From NCBI GenBank assembly GCA_946122785.1, contig CAMGYJ010000002.1, positions 66,365,703 to 66,429,702 of the forward strand: a DNA stretch of 64,000 nucleotides, in the 5' to 3' direction. Made by a program: the position numbers and the translations under genes. This document shows positions 34,775 to 47,683 of the stretch, piece after piece (positions within the stretch are counted from its first letter, which is position 1; each line of letters begins with the position of its first letter). Origin of the DNA: Linum tenue (Eukaryota > Streptophyta > Magnoliopsida > Malpighiales > Linaceae). The notes under the pieces are model-generated. The model did no database searches and had not been told where the DNA came from. It was given only the letters and a program-made list of their open reading frames with translations.

Positions 34775-35255
34775 ATCTGGACTTTAGCTTCCTCTTCATT
34801 TTTCTATTTACCCTTGGCAGATCATATCAGAGTTGAATCAGTATCATTAATATGTAGGCTGTTCATGTAAGATATTTCCCAGTAATTCCACTCCTGGAAC
34901 TCTGCCCCAGTTGTAACAGTAAAAATAGCATGGGAAAAAACTAAACCTGGCTTGCCTTTAAATAGAATGTGCTGCTATTGAAGGTATAAACAGAGAATGG
35001 CGCGTGCTCCACATTTATTCTGATTCACAATTCATAGCAAACATATAATCTACTAAGAAGTTCCAAACTTGAACTAATAGACCCACTATCGGCGTGGTTT
35101 TATGTACAGAAGCACACATAAGTTACACTTACAAGCATGGGTTCATGTATACAGTTTGAGAAATGGTGTAGTAGTGCTACAGACGTGGTATTCGAGTAGT
35201 ACCTTTCTGGTTGGCAGAAAGGCACAGAAAGGGATGTGTTATATATTAGAAAGCT
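34775..35255. other. Intergenic region between convergent genes
   Basis: Contains the presumed 3' ends of the reductase (plus) and secreted-protein gene (minus). No other coding signal. Confidence 0.5.
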
Positions 35256-37879
35256 TTAACACTGAGAAGGCCTGTCATAGATGGGAGGTAGAGATGGGCA
35301 GTTTTCGTTCATCTTGGCATATGGCTCTATGCTATTGTACTCGGGAAACTCCATCCAGTACTCACCGAGGATTTGGCAGAACGAGAGCCGGCCATCTCGA
35401 TTACTGCACCAGCTAGGAAGGCGGGTTTGATTGTTCTCGAATATTTTGAGCATGTAAGCATCACGAATCTGCGGGTAATTACAGGCAAAAGGTGAAAGAA
35501 GAACTAAAGGAAAAAAGCCACAGGTGATGATATAGCAAACCCAAATCGAGAAGTAATCGGGAGGGACTTACAGTGAATTCAGTCACTTGGATGGAGCTGG
35601 CAATGGGATCAAATAATCCAGCTTCCTTATACATTTGGAGAATGAAAGCAACACAGGTTGTGGATTTCCCGTCACTATATACCCATTCATCTTGCTCTGG
35701 TTGCGTGAGTAACTCATCAAAGGACATGCCGCGCTTTTCCACCTCAGCAAGAATTCCATACAAGTCCAAATCCTGAAAGGAACGAAAACCAACTTGAATA
35801 TCTAGGAGGAGAGATAAATCTAGCGGACTGGAGTGGGAAATTAAGACAATCACCTCAGTCTCCAGCCGTTTGTTTAGGGCTTCATTCCACATGTTTGCAG
35901 CATATGCTGGCTGCACACGAGTCCACATAGACATGACAGAAATGACCTGGAAAAAGTTACATCCAGAGTTGAGACTAAGAAAATCCATTATAATTTACAA
36001 CAATCAAAAGTGAAGATAAACGGACATCCATCTCTAAAAAAATAAGAATTGTGTGCCCAAGGAGCAAGTCAATGGAATTTGGCAGAACTAGAGAGACACA
36101 AAGCAAACGACAAAATCCAGAAATTGGTGCCTGACTCAACATAATCAGTAACAACAATGTTGGAGAGGATTTATTACCAAGTGAGCATCAAGAGGTGGTG
36201 GATAATTGTCAGCTATTGTATCAATCCAACTAAATATCATGTTATGGTAACCATATGGCTTCCCAGCCATGGTCCGGACATATTCCCAAGCTGCAGTGTT
36301 GTTAAATCTAGCACGCACATCCGGATGCAGGGGAAGCAGAGCAATTTGTGGATTGGAATCATCTTTCAAGGACAATGCCCACCATTCATCCCATGGAATT
36401 ACTGCTATTACCTCTTCACCCTGAGAATCAAGATCAAATATGGGATGAGAAAACAGCAACAATACACAGGTAGTTCTCTAATTCAATCTTGCATACATAA
36501 CCCTAGAGTCATGCGGTTTAGCCTAGACATGGCATATATTATGACAGGAAAAAATCAGATCAGTGAGTCACAACCTTCTCTAATGATTAAACACAGACTA
36601 ACAGTGGAAAGGAGCACCTTTGTAGTTCGAGCCAACAAAAAAGGACGTTCATTGTACCTTTTCATTCTCATGGCCTGATTCACCAACCCATAGATTGCCT
36701 TGCTCATCCTTCAGGCAAACTGCTGTGTGACCAGCAAATGCACCAGTTACCCATTTCTCTAGAGTCTCGAACCCACCCCACCGTCCACGGATCTTTGAAA
36801 CAGCAAGAAAGTCCCCAGAGTGAACCTCATCGGGGTTTATAGTCGCTTGCCATGGTTGAGGACGTTTCTCGAACTTGGCACCCATATGCTTCTGTAGAAA
36901 AGCCAAATTAGAACTCTGACCCCAAGCTGTGTTCGAGAACAACGGCAAAACATCTACTAAAGAAAGCATGGTTCCCATCATTCCTGCAGGCATTAGAAAC
37001 ACAGATACACCATGCTGCTTCACCTGCAAACAAGTCAAAACCCCAAAATCACCACCAAGCAGTTCTAAGCATAACACTGACACAAACAAAAACAATACAA
37101 AGATAAAAAAAGTCATACATATTCCATCTCTGCACGTTCCTCCCATGAATCAAACTTCAGTGTGTGATTTCTGGCAGAAAAGTAGTAGTCCCATGTAACC
37201 CTATACGGCGTAGCAAAAACATACAAATCCATACAGGTCCAACTATGTGCTGCGGATGTCTGTAAAAGGAAACAAAACAAATTAACTCTTCAAAATGTGC
37301 TTCACAACCGAGGATAGTTCATCGTCCTATTTAGTTGGGGGGAAAAAACAATTCAATGTCAGAATAATCAACCCAAGATCCAGCACTGTAACGGGATAGC
37401 TGAATATTCCTATTTCTTCGCTTTTGAAGAGAATCTATTCGAAATTTATGTATTCCACTACTTCACTAACCAATTACAGCAAGAAATTATCAGAGGCAGC
37501 CATTTAGATAATTCATATTCCTTATAGCAAGGGAAGGAACCAAAACCTTTAGGTAGAGCACGCCACCGCCCAAACCAGGCTCGTCGCGATCGCCATGGGT
37601 GAAGTCGATTCGAGCTTCGTTGTCATAAAAGCAAGCTCCTTTCCACCGAATCGTCCCGTTCGCCGGAGTGACCGATCCGACGTAATACGGCATCAAGTCA
37701 ACGGCAGCGTGGAGATTGTTCAACACGGGCCACGCAATTTGACGCGGAAGCACCGGGAGAACATCATTAACCCTAAACGGAACTTTGAGAGCGTGGCTGT
37801 AACCAGAACCGAAACCTAACCCTAAGACGGAAAGGAGCAGAAGCACTAGATGGGTAGCAGTCGGAGATGACGTAGACAT
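35256..37879 (-). CDS. Secreted 529-aa protein of the plant 'IP3 5-phosphatase-annotated' family, 7 exons
   Basis: Exons 37879-37547, 37259-37119, 37023-36658, 36420-36178, 35946-35854, 35772-35572 and 35468-35256 sum to 1590 bases, 529 residues, all introns GT-AG. The ATG at 37879 starts a signal peptide (HLVLLLLSVLGLGFGSG). I recognise an uncharacterised plant family whose Arabidopsis members have been labelled inositol-1,4,5-trisphosphate 5-phosphatase. I see no 5-phosphatase signature. Instead there is GDFLAVSK, H257 in AFAGHTAVC, E273 in LWVGESGHE, and C432 in STTCVAFILQMYKEAG, the order seen in permuted papain-like NlpC/P60 proteins such as YiiX. That fold is inference. A CTT repeat lies in the presumed 5' leader. 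Confidence 0.88.
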
Positions 37880-37917
37880 CGGACTTGTTCGGTCTTTTGG
37901 CCCTTTTGCTTGGAAGC

Positions 37918-37960
37918 AACCCTTCTTCTTCTTCTTCTTCTTCTTCTTCTTCTTCTTCAG
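37918..37960. repeat. CTT trinucleotide microsatellite
   Basis: About a dozen consecutive TTC/CTT units occur just upstream of the ATG at 37879, probably inside the 5' leader of the secreted-protein gene (GAA on the transcript strand). Confidence 0.85.
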
Positions 37961-38149
37961 CGGGAAGCGGAGATATCCGAGTTGCCCCAAGGAGGGAAAA
38001 GTCGGACCGATGAGTGTCAGAGGGGGGAAGAAAGAGACTTCTTCGGCTCTGTCTGTCTGCTCGTCTATGCGGTGCGGAATGGACAAGAGCGGGATGACTC
38101 TGGAGTTTCTTTGGCGATGAGGGTACTTTTCTGTAATATACCACACCTC

Positions 38150-38860
38150 TCTATTCTGCTTTTACTCAAAGAAAACGAGCACTTATTTATACTCGTACGT
38201 TTGAATTGAATTACTAAGAAAATATGGATACATTGTTCACAAAATCGAGGACAATTATAGACAAAAATCAAACCTTACTATACTAAAAGGACACAAGGAA
38301 ATAACATTTTAGCTACCAAATTAATCGCTCTATTGTCCTACCTACCAATAAAGTGAAGTCCAAAATTCGGACATATTGCACGTACTTGACGAATATCTCC
38401 AAATATCGTCTTGTCTTTGCCATCCAAAACCACCAGTATCGTCTTGTCTTTGCCATTTGAAACCACCAGCGAGTCAACATGATCAGTAACAAACTTCGCA
38501 TCACTCTCCAAAGGCACCTTCTCCGACCCAACTAAGAACATGGTGTGAAAGCATCACCCAGAACTCAAGTTCCACAGGTGTTCAGGGCTTGAAAGGTTGT
38601 TTTTTTTCCACTTAAACTTGGTCAATTTTCCATCTTGGCTGTTATGTAGAAAACAGAATAAGATATCCTCATTTCTTGATCGTTTGGGCTTACATGTGTG
38701 GTGTCGTATGTAGAGAGGGAATTCTAACATTCTCCCCTTCTTTGCTTTTTTTTAGCCGGTTACCTGTCCTAGAATTTCAAGTTACACAAGACTCACACGA
38801 ATATATAAAAAGGAAATGTCTCAACCATAGTTGAATACAATGCTCCCCTTAGTTTGTTGC
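38150..38860. other. Intergenic DNA, no gene recognised
   Basis: Open frames at 38313-38541 (minus) are not recognised. They contain a short imperfect duplication (TCGTCTTGTCTTTGCCAT twice, 38405-38456). Confidence 0.45.
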
Positions 38861-38867
38861 ATAAAAC

Positions 38868-39830
38868 CTGATACGTGCATAATTATACATATTTTGGATC
38901 CTCATTTCTTGGGTCGTTTAGCTTGGTTTTAGTGGTTTTTTTACCTATTTATGCTAGGTTATACATTTTTTGTCACATTTCAGGCTCTAGTATGTGGATA
39001 AGGCATAGGAGTGAGTTTCGGGACATTTGGAGGTGAAAATAGGACAAAAGTGAACAAGAGTCAAAATTCACGGCCAGAAGTTAGAAGTCACGGTCTGGGT
39101 AGTGACATTCAACCTTCATACTATGACCTGCACAAAGATTCAAGAGCATTTTTTATGTCACGACAGGCATCTCAAGTCATGGTCACGGCCATGACATTAA
39201 CAATGTGACTGTGACTCAGCAGCCCACGATCCTAATCTCCTCAGCAGCTCTACCCCTCATGAATCCCAGCCCAGGTACTTATGCATCACACTCATACTGC
39301 CATTTGGGTCCAAGACATATCCAATGGTCAACAGAATTCACATCTGCACCCAAGATTCATCATCGATTGTCTTCTTCATGTCACTCTTCAAATTCATCAG
39401 CTCGATCATATTAGGGCCAACTATGGATATGCCAAGAGCCAAGGCCCACTCCTTTGTACTACGTTAGTCGAAGATGGATAGATCAATGATATTGATACCC
39501 TCTAGCAAGCCATAAACACGATCGACATCATCCTTAGTGAGGTACAAACGTTCCCCACTAGGCATCCGGATCACCATAGACTAACATAAGAAAATGTTAC
39601 AAAGACAACTACTCACAATTACTAATTAATCAAACTTTATTGATAAGGACTCATGATAAAGTTGAAGACATACTGCACCTTAGTTGTAAGCGATTGTCAT
39701 CAACTTTGGGTGCAACTGCCTTCTTCGTCTCCATCGTCTTACTAACCGTTGCAGTCTTAAGCACAGTACTCTTTGTACGTGGCATATTGTGCACCACTAG
39801 CAAAAATTACAAATTGCATATAAATATATT
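38868..39830. repeat. Retrotransposon/transposon-derived region
   Basis: Bases 38868-39240 resemble plant gypsy non-coding sequence (TGATACGTGCATAATTATAC start, then GGGACATTTGGAGGTGAAAA). Bases about 39470-39580, minus strand, encode SMVIRMPSGERLYLTKDDVD, resembling a plant-mobile-domain-type transposon protein. Both calls are from short similarities and remain tentative. Confidence 0.35.
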
Positions 39831-40212
39831 AATAACCCACAATTGAACACGAACAATACAAACAGAAAATATTAATAACCTAAACCTAAACATTCATAAT
39901 GCCATTTCACAAAGTCACAAACATAACATAAAATTGTTGATAATGTATGACATTTTTTGTATGGTTTATAATGCGGGATGATAAAGGTACAAATATAGAA
40001 CAAACTGTGTCAAATATAAAGACTTTGACCATTGCAGTTATAAAATTTTAAAAACACTACGTCATAATTTTCTTATTTGTTTATCAGTAAACCAACTTCG
40101 ACTGCCAAAAAAAAGATTGACAATGGCAACGAGTTGTGTAGAATATTACTAATGAGGCAAAAAAAAACTTAATAACAACCTCGTTACTGATTAATAATGT
40201 AACAGTGAAATA

Positions 40213-41452
40213 CAATGTAGTCAAAACGCGTCTTAAAACGCAAAAACACAAGTTTTTACGTTTTTTACTAGGTAAAATGCTTCCGTTTCTACATAGAAAC
40301 GTGTTGTATGAAAAAACGGTTAAAAACCGATCAAAAAATGGTAAAAACAGTTAAAAACATGTTTTTGATCCGTTTTTATACATTTCTAGTTGAAGGAATT
40401 CCAACCAATTTCACACCCTTTCCCCCCCACCAAATCAGATATTAGGATATCGATCCCTATAGTCAAATCAACCTACGGGGAGTCTTAAATCTGTCCTCAA
40501 ATTTTGAGGACGATCTAAAGGTTTGTTTCTCTAGAATCCTCTCTGGAAGGCTAGAACCAACTGCCCAACTATAGGAAAACAGTGTTGCACCCTGTCTGAC
40601 CAGCAATATTTATTGACGAACCAAAAATCATAACAACGATCCCAACGGTTGGATTGGATCCGAGAAGGTATGGAACGTGTCATCCATATTTGAGGATGAT
40701 CCAACGAAGGTTGACGGGTTGTATTGTAGTCCCTTCTTGAACTCACTACTAGACTCCAAAACAAAAACTTGGTTGTCACTTAAACCAATCAACTTCCCAT
40801 TAGTTACAATTAAGCCCTTCAATTTTCAATTCACTTCATATTTTTTATATTTAAAATGAGGTTAACCATAACCCAATTAATCAAATACATTTCTCGTGTC
40901 GTAGTTAATTAATTGAACGATTGCTTCATATTTAAAAATCGATCAAATATTGTGATGACGTCACCTTGATGTGTGCATTACATATGAAATGTTCAAGAGG
41001 GATGGAGATGTTACATAACAGCTTCATCAAGTGATTACTTTATTGTTTAATGTGCAACTTAAGTGATTAATATTTACTAATAATCTGCTTTTTCGTGTTC
41101 AATGGATGAAAAACCTTATAATAAAAGAAACCGCAGTAATCCTTTGTAATTTGACATCCAGATTGAAACAAAATGACCGATAATGAAGTGTAGTTGTTAA
41201 TTGGTTATACTTTTTATGAATGAAGAAGCCTCGTTATTTCCTTACTGCATTGTTGGTTTAGATGTATGTTTGCTCAACTATTAAAAGTTTGCCAAGTTAG
41301 ATTATCTGCATGAGTAGTGACCTTTCTACATGAGGCAGGTAGTTTGTTGAAGATTAATCATATTATACACAAAAACTTACGTTTTTACGTTACGTTTTAT
41401 GTTTTTACTCATGTTTCCACTTCTGCGTAGAAAAGCATATTTGACTACATTG
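40213..41452. mobile_element. Probable hAT-like element (1240 bp)
   Basis: The ends CAATGTAGTCAAAAC and ATTTGACTACATTG are inverted repeats, flanked by GTGAAATA (40205-40212) and GTGAAATT (41453-41460), an 8-bp duplication with one mismatch. Both subterminal regions repeat TTTTTACG / GTAAAAAC phrases. Unknown short frames lie inside (40531-40822 minus). No transposase is recognised. Confidence 0.65.
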
Positions 41453-41460
41453 GTGAAATT

Positions 41461-41783
41461 TCAATAACCTCTGAAGAAACGATAAGTGAACATATCGGGT
41501 AAAATATTGACCATCACAAGATTATAAATCATTCAACCTTAAATTGATATTAAAATGTATAAATAAATAAAAACCTAAGCACCTATTAGAAAACTAACAA
41601 ATGGCATTTAGGAGAAACCCTACACCCATGCAACAGACGAAACCTAGACCCATACAACGCACTGGAAACCCTAAAAATACGAAATATGGACATTTAAGAG
41701 AAACCCTAAAATATGGACACGAAAATCACCTTCAACGCCGCTGATGAGATATCAGGGGTCCGAGGACGGGAACGACCGCAACA
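41461..41783. other. Intergenic DNA, no gene seen
   Basis: Repeated GAAACCCTA phrases (about 41610-41720) but no coding signal. Confidence 0.5.
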
Positions 41784-41791
41784 CTAGTGAT

Positions 41792-42457
41792 TAGTGTTAA
41801 GGATGGCAATGGGTCGGGTTGGGTCGGGTTTTGTCAAACTCATGGGTTTATCCGTAGAAAAAAATCGGGGTAAAATCCATTGGATTTGGAAAACTCAAAC
41901 CCAACCCAATCCGCTGGGTATCCGTCGGTTCATGGGTACCCATGGGTTTTTGTCGTAAAAATTACAATAACAAGTTTCTATCAAAATAAAATTCAAATAT
42001 CAATCTCTCAATACAAATCTTCCATATGTAAAACACCATTCTAGAAAATTCAAGCAAATCACAAATTAACCATACAAATTGTTCAACACCAATCTAGATT
42101 ACTCAAGAAAATTGAAGCAAATCACAAATTATCAGTAAACAACTTGATTAATTGAAAACTTCTTGCTCCTTGTCAATTAAGCTTCTTCACTCTCCACTCG
42201 ATAATATCAACTTCATTCTACACAATTATAAAGAAAAAATTAGACATGTCTCCACAAACATAAAGAAGATTAGTTGCTTAGAATATCAAATATACTGGGA
42301 AAATTAATTATATGGGTGTGGGCGGGTATCCATGGGCCGGGAATACCTCAACCCGACGAATAGTGAACTAGTTTAAACCCAAACCCGGCCCAAACCCCGT
42401 CAATACGGGTTGGGTCGGGTAGGATACCCGTGGGTTCGGGTTTTGTTGTCATCCCTA
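41792..42457. mobile_element. Nonautonomous hAT element (666 bp)
   Basis: The 8-bp duplication CTAGTGAT occurs at 41784-41791 and 42458-42465. The right end is TTGTTGTCATCCCTA. The matching left phrase GGATGGCAATGGG starts a few bases inside, after TAGTGTTAA, so the left terminus carries extra bases. Both arms are made of GGGTCGGGT / ACCCGTGGGT phrases around an AT-rich core. Confidence 0.85.
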
Positions 42458-42465
42458 CTAGTGAT

Positions 42466-44298
42466 GTCGGACGAGAAGGCCTTCAACGGTAGTGACACCG
42501 CATACCTTGGGTCTAGGACAATTTTATATACCATATATATTGCAAAAGGCTAGCGTAAACCTGGCATACGCTATACACTTGTGTTCATATCTATTATTTG
42601 TGCATTGATAATTTTGACATATGAGAATTGTTAATTTTTATTTTAAGATTAAATTAACCTTAACAAAAAAAATCTTAAGATTTAGGTTAGAGAATTAGAG
42701 ATTGAGGGTTCACCCATTAGAAATTAGGATATAGTATCATATCCAAAGTTCAGTTAATTCATGATTTAAATAAGAAAACATGGCGTACACTAGTCTTCAC
42801 CATATATATTTGAGACTATATATTTGAGACTGGATTTATATATGTTACACGGTTGATTTTGGTCATTAGTTGATGCACTTTAGTTTAAAAATAAACTCTA
42901 ATCACCAACTTTGAAATTCTAATGATGACATTTACCTGATATCATCATATTGTGTAGAATTATAAGTACTACATCCATTTTTACTCATACATTAGATGAA
43001 TTTTCTAAATTATTTCGAGTAAGTTTAAGAAATACTGGAAATACAAGCAAATTATAAATATTTTTTTAGAAGATTGACACTTTTTTTCATAGTTACACGA
43101 TTGATTTTTTATGGGAATTATGCAATTGAAATTGAAATCATTTTAAGACAAATGAGAAGATGAAAATCGAAGGAGTGCTATAAACACTCTTATTTAAGAC
43201 ATATAAAAAATCACTATTTATTAATGTTTGTGGCTCAACTAACATTTACATTTGCTTAATCACAAAAAAGATGACTTTTGTCATGCAGGTTGCTGTTTAC
43301 TTGTGTGCCTAAATTGTTCCTTTCCAGCTCCAAAAGAAACAAAAATAAAATTGAATGTTGAAATAAAAATGTGCCAATTACATCTCGAAACGCGTCCAGT
43401 TTAACAAACACCTCGAATATGACTTTCAGAATTAATTAGCATTTGACAACTAGAACAAATGGCTATGTATATATGATCCGTATCAAATATACGCCATTAT
43501 ACTATAACATGATCTTTTTGACAATCAAAAGATAATACTATATATCCGTTTGTTGTCCTAACTCCTAATCCATTATGAGAAAGTTGGGAGCAGATATGGT
43601 GCCCACCATTAAGAATTTTGCATTTTTAATAAAATTCAAATTTGGTATTAAATTTCATTCAAATTTCATCAACTTCAATTTTATCCCTTGTTATAAGAAT
43701 CGAATCGGATCAACGGCCAGGTCAGTAGAACCGCCAAACCAGTTACGATAGCGGTCCGGTTCATTGTTTGGGCAGTTATTGATGGACCAAACGGTTTTTC
43801 ACGGTTCAACATAAAATCATATGAGCGGATGAACCACCACTGTTTAATTGGTCCACTGGTTCACTATTTTAACCACAAAAAAAAAATACTTTAACTCAAA
43901 CTAAGACCATCAAACCATAATTATTAATGTATATATGCTTCCTCTTCTCATATTCCAGCCTTGTTATCGACTACTCGACTCGCACCGTAAATTTTAAGAC
44001 TATAATAAGGTTTACTATAGACAATATCTTAGTCACTAAATATTAAACTTCTAAATCATCATAATTCGTACGTAAATATTGTGATAATTATATTGATAAG
44101 TAAATTAAGTATTTGATTTATAATGTAAAATACATGCATTTGAGATAATTCGGATGATAATATATTGAAGATGGGATAACTCGTGATAGGTTTAGCTTAC
44201 CGATTTGTGAAGCGAGAGCGCCAGAGCGGGAGCGAGAACAAGGAAGGCCCATTCATCCATGAGGATGGCCAACATCAAGATTGCACCTGGGGGAGGAT
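42466..44298. other. AT-rich intergenic DNA with small repeat remnants
   Basis: No gene. Bases 42800-42832 hold a short tandem ATATATTTGAGACT. Bases 43690-43875 are an eroded element of CCGGTTC / GGTCCACTGGTTC phrases without clear ends. Bases about 44190-44298 lead into the polypurine tract of the LTR at 44299. Confidence 0.5.
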
Positions 44299-44665
44299 TG
44301 TTATATGACGAACTATCGTGATATTAATTAGTCTTATTTAATTTTTATTTGTGCTATTAATATTGTTTATTTATTCTAGTAGGATTTGAATTTTCTTTTG
44401 GTGTTTGTTTAGAAATTATTCTTAGTGTCCTTGTAGGAGAAGTTGTCATATTTTGGGTAGGAAAGGGAAGGACGGAGGCCGAACAAGGGATGGAAGGAGA
44501 AGAATTTTTGGGGTTATATGTACTCATCTCTAGTTTAAAGTCATTGAAGACTGGAATCCAAATATTTAGTTATTGTCTTTCTTTTATCATATTATCTTTT
44601 GATTTATTGTTCTATTTTGTACGCAATTTCTATGAGCTGATCCACCAATTTCGTGTCTCGTAACA
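44299..44665 (+). mobile_element. LTR (367 bp) preceded by a polypurine tract
   Basis: It starts TGTTATATGACG and ends CTCGTAACA, giving TGTTA/TAACA terminal inverted bases. Just upstream is CTGGGGGAGGAT (44287-44298), a polypurine tract. This identifies a 3' LTR of a plus-strand retrotransposon. The internal region and 5' LTR are absent nearby. Confidence 0.7.
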
Positions 44666-45833
44666 GGCGGACCCCACCATTTGACATTTTTTTTTTGTAT
44701 AAATTTGCCATTTTCCCTATCTAATTCATAACTTTTTACCTCATTCTGACCCCTCCTTGCCTTTTTAGTCTTGTTTTTAGCTGATTATTGAACCAAAATT
44801 GGAAGACTAAAAGTCTATTATTCCCTTAAACTGTGGTTTTGGACAACATAACACCCACTACCAAGAAACCTCAGATTGATGAAGACGAATAGACTATAGA
44901 ATCAAAACCACATAGAAACTTCAGAATTTCTTGCCTCGCGTTTAAACCATCTCATGATCACAGTACAGCGATTATGAAATGACACCAAAACTTGAAGCAA
45001 ACCGTTCCTAAGCAATAAACTTCTTTGATGAAATAAAATGCTTATCTCATTTATAGAAAATGGTTAATTTTTCCATATGGCCTGAACTTTGTCATTTTTT
45101 AACATTCTGACCAATCTTTTCACTAATTAACATAGTGGACAAAAATATCACAAAAAAATATTTATTTGGTCCAACCCGAATGTTGAAGTTAGGTTTGACA
45201 AGTTGGTCAACCCGCAATGTCACCACCTAGCCAGCATAAATAAACTTAAAATTTTATGAAAATCCAAATAATATCATTATTTATAATTTTGACCCAATAA
45301 AATATGAAAAAAATGAAACAAAATAATAATAATTCAACTTCAAATTGTGTTCCTTAATTTACATTATTGGGTTTCCTTTAGAGTTGGATTGAAATAAGCG
45401 AACGAAGCGGAAATGGAGCAGTGATGAATGGAGAGTTGGACACGGGAAGTTCGCAAGGCAGTTAGAGGCGCCAAGGTGGAAGAGCTGCCGGTTTCCGATT
45501 CTCGCGAAGAAGATTGAGTGTTTATTAAGAAACAAGACCAAAGCCGGTAGGCGTGCGGGCCGGGCAGAGAGATGCCGCAGCGATTCCATTCCTTTGGTTC
45601 AAGCAAGACGGCGGCGCTCTCGATCATTGGTGGTGTCGATTGTGTTCCTCGGGTCGTGGACAGTGAAAGTCCTTGATCTCGGTAAATCTGGGTTTTCTTC
45701 AGGCTGCTTCACCATCCCGCAAGCTATGCTGACCTCGAGGATGTTGTCGCATCACCCCATCATCGCCTCCGACTTTAGGTACAAAATCAAAAACTCATTT
45801 GCCGTCTCTTACGTCTTATCGTTGGACAACTAA
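44666..45833. other. Intergenic DNA, no gene recognised
   Basis: Bases 45061-45240 resemble an orphan transposon terminus. Bases 45360-45833 are more GC-rich, with overlapping open frames on both strands (45364-45627 minus, 45594-45833 plus); possible splice-like sites exist, but no product is recognised. Confidence 0.4.
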
Positions 45834-47215
45834 CTTCAAGTATTCCGTCCAGCTTAAAACCTCATTGAAGTTGAGGTTTTCATCTGCGAAATGGAGTCTC
45901 AAGTCTTGCTCGATCTCACGATCATCCGGTGGAGTTTCATGTAGATGCAATTGCTTGAGACACTATCAAATACCAATTGGACCTCACTTCACTATGTTTC
46001 TTGTTCTCTTTGCCTCGTCCCAAATTTAAGAATCTTCAATGGGTCATCATCATACCTACTAAGAGATATTGATGATAAAATGTCGTGGCCTTATGTCGGC
46101 AAAGAGTTGTTGTTGCAAAAGGATCCGATGCTAGGAGTCTTCCAAAGTCGGGTAACCTTCATCCACACTAACCCAGATGAACCCTAAATCATCTTCAACC
46201 TCGAGCTTATCCGCTTCTTCACTTTCTTATTCCTCCTTCGCATTTTCATGAAATCCCTCTTTATATTCATTTCTACTTGTTTCTTGGTAGCAATGAAGTT
46301 CCTCCAAGCAATATCTTCACTAGTGTTGCCTTTGGTATCCACTTGTTCCTCCTTTGAGACTTCTAGCTCTTAAGCATCTCTTGTTGTTCGATGAGAAAGT
46401 CTTGAAAGGAAAGGTCGGGATCTCCAAGAGTTAAAATTGTCCCTTCGATCTCCACCTCTTTGGGTGTAGGTGGTGATGAAGGAGAGTCTTCTCCATCCTC
46501 GTTCGCTCCATTATTGCTCCTTTCTTTTATAACTTCGTCTTGTGAACTCAGTGCAATGATGTGGTCTCTAGCAAGAATTCCTATAGGTACAGAGTTGTGA
46601 TTTTCTTGCTTTAAGCAACCCGGAGGAATTTTAGTGCACCAGTATCAACATACTCGGGCCCTATTCCAAAGCGCTCCATGGCTAAGTATGTCGTGGGTTG
46701 ACCTTTGATGGTGGTGTGGGATGAAGCATCTCTTCATTATTGGAGTTTTAACTTTCTCCCTATTCACTTTGTTGGACATAACATGGTTCTCCAACCTCTT
46801 GGTGGCACTCTTGAGGAAGAGAAGAACTTGAGTGTCTTGTGCCTTCCCTCCATCGAGGAAATTCTTCAGGCTCCATTAGAAGGTTGGGTGAGGGAGTTGG
46901 AGTGATCAACGTCTACAAAGCGGATTGAGCCATTTCACTCTTCATCATGAATCTCGCCAATTCGAACTCCAAACTTGCTCTAGGCTCCAGGAGTGATGTA
47001 GGGTTCCATCCTTGGTATGAAGGATGTTCTTCTCGACATGGTGGATGAGACAGGTACCCTTGGGGGTATAATTCTTGACCATAGAGAGGGTTGGGATCTT
47101 GGTACTCGAATCCTTGGGGTTGCATCATCGCTTGAAGCTTCGGGATAACAACAATTGGGCGGTTTGAGGTATCCCCATTGGTTGTGCCAACCGTTCGGAT
47201 CCATAACTACACCTA
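45834..47215 (-). pseudogene. Retrotransposon gag-like remnants
   Basis: The minus strand carries glutamine/proline/tyrosine-rich frames (47204-46913: QPQGFEYQDPNPLYGQ, then RASLEFELARFMMKSEMA). Further on are acidic/proline segments (EDGEDSPSSPPTPKEVEIEG near 46480) and ADENLNFNEVLSWTEYLKL near 45860. The composition and order resemble the C-terminal part of gypsy gag. Stops and frameshifts are frequent. No LTR is assigned. Confidence 0.45.
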
Positions 47216-47683
47216 TCTATATGCAAAAAAAAAAAAAAACAACAACCACCTATGAAAGCAAAAGTGAAAAGAAAACAAAAACAATCTAACTACTAACGAC
47301 AACCTAATACAAGATAACTAAAGGAAACATGACAAATGAAAGGGGAATACGAGAAAGAATATAAGACATAACAAACACACTAAACTCAACACGATATTCA
47401 CAAAACTAGATACAAAAACACAAAAAACAAAATAACGACACAAAAAACTTGATGCTACACACAAACACAGCAAAACAATTAGACTAGTAGTTCTCGGTTT
47501 TTTCTAATAACCTAAGATGTCTCCGAAAACGGCACAAAAAACTTGATCGCGTCTTGATTGAGCTTTAAATTTCTAAAGTTGTAGCGCACTCTAGGCACTC
47601 CAAACGAAGTCAAGTATAACTAAGCTAGGGATGTTGCAAAGTGGCTCGGTCATATCTAGGGGAACCTTAGTTTTACTATTACT

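Noticed and set aside
44689..44712. ATTTGACATTTT / ATTTGCCATTTT around a T-run, like a fourth ultra-short retroinsertion
   Set aside because: The flanking repeats differ by one base and are low-complexity, so chance is not excluded.
47225..47242. Run of A residues that could be a retroposon tail
   Set aside because: No direct repeats flank it and no body can be delimited.
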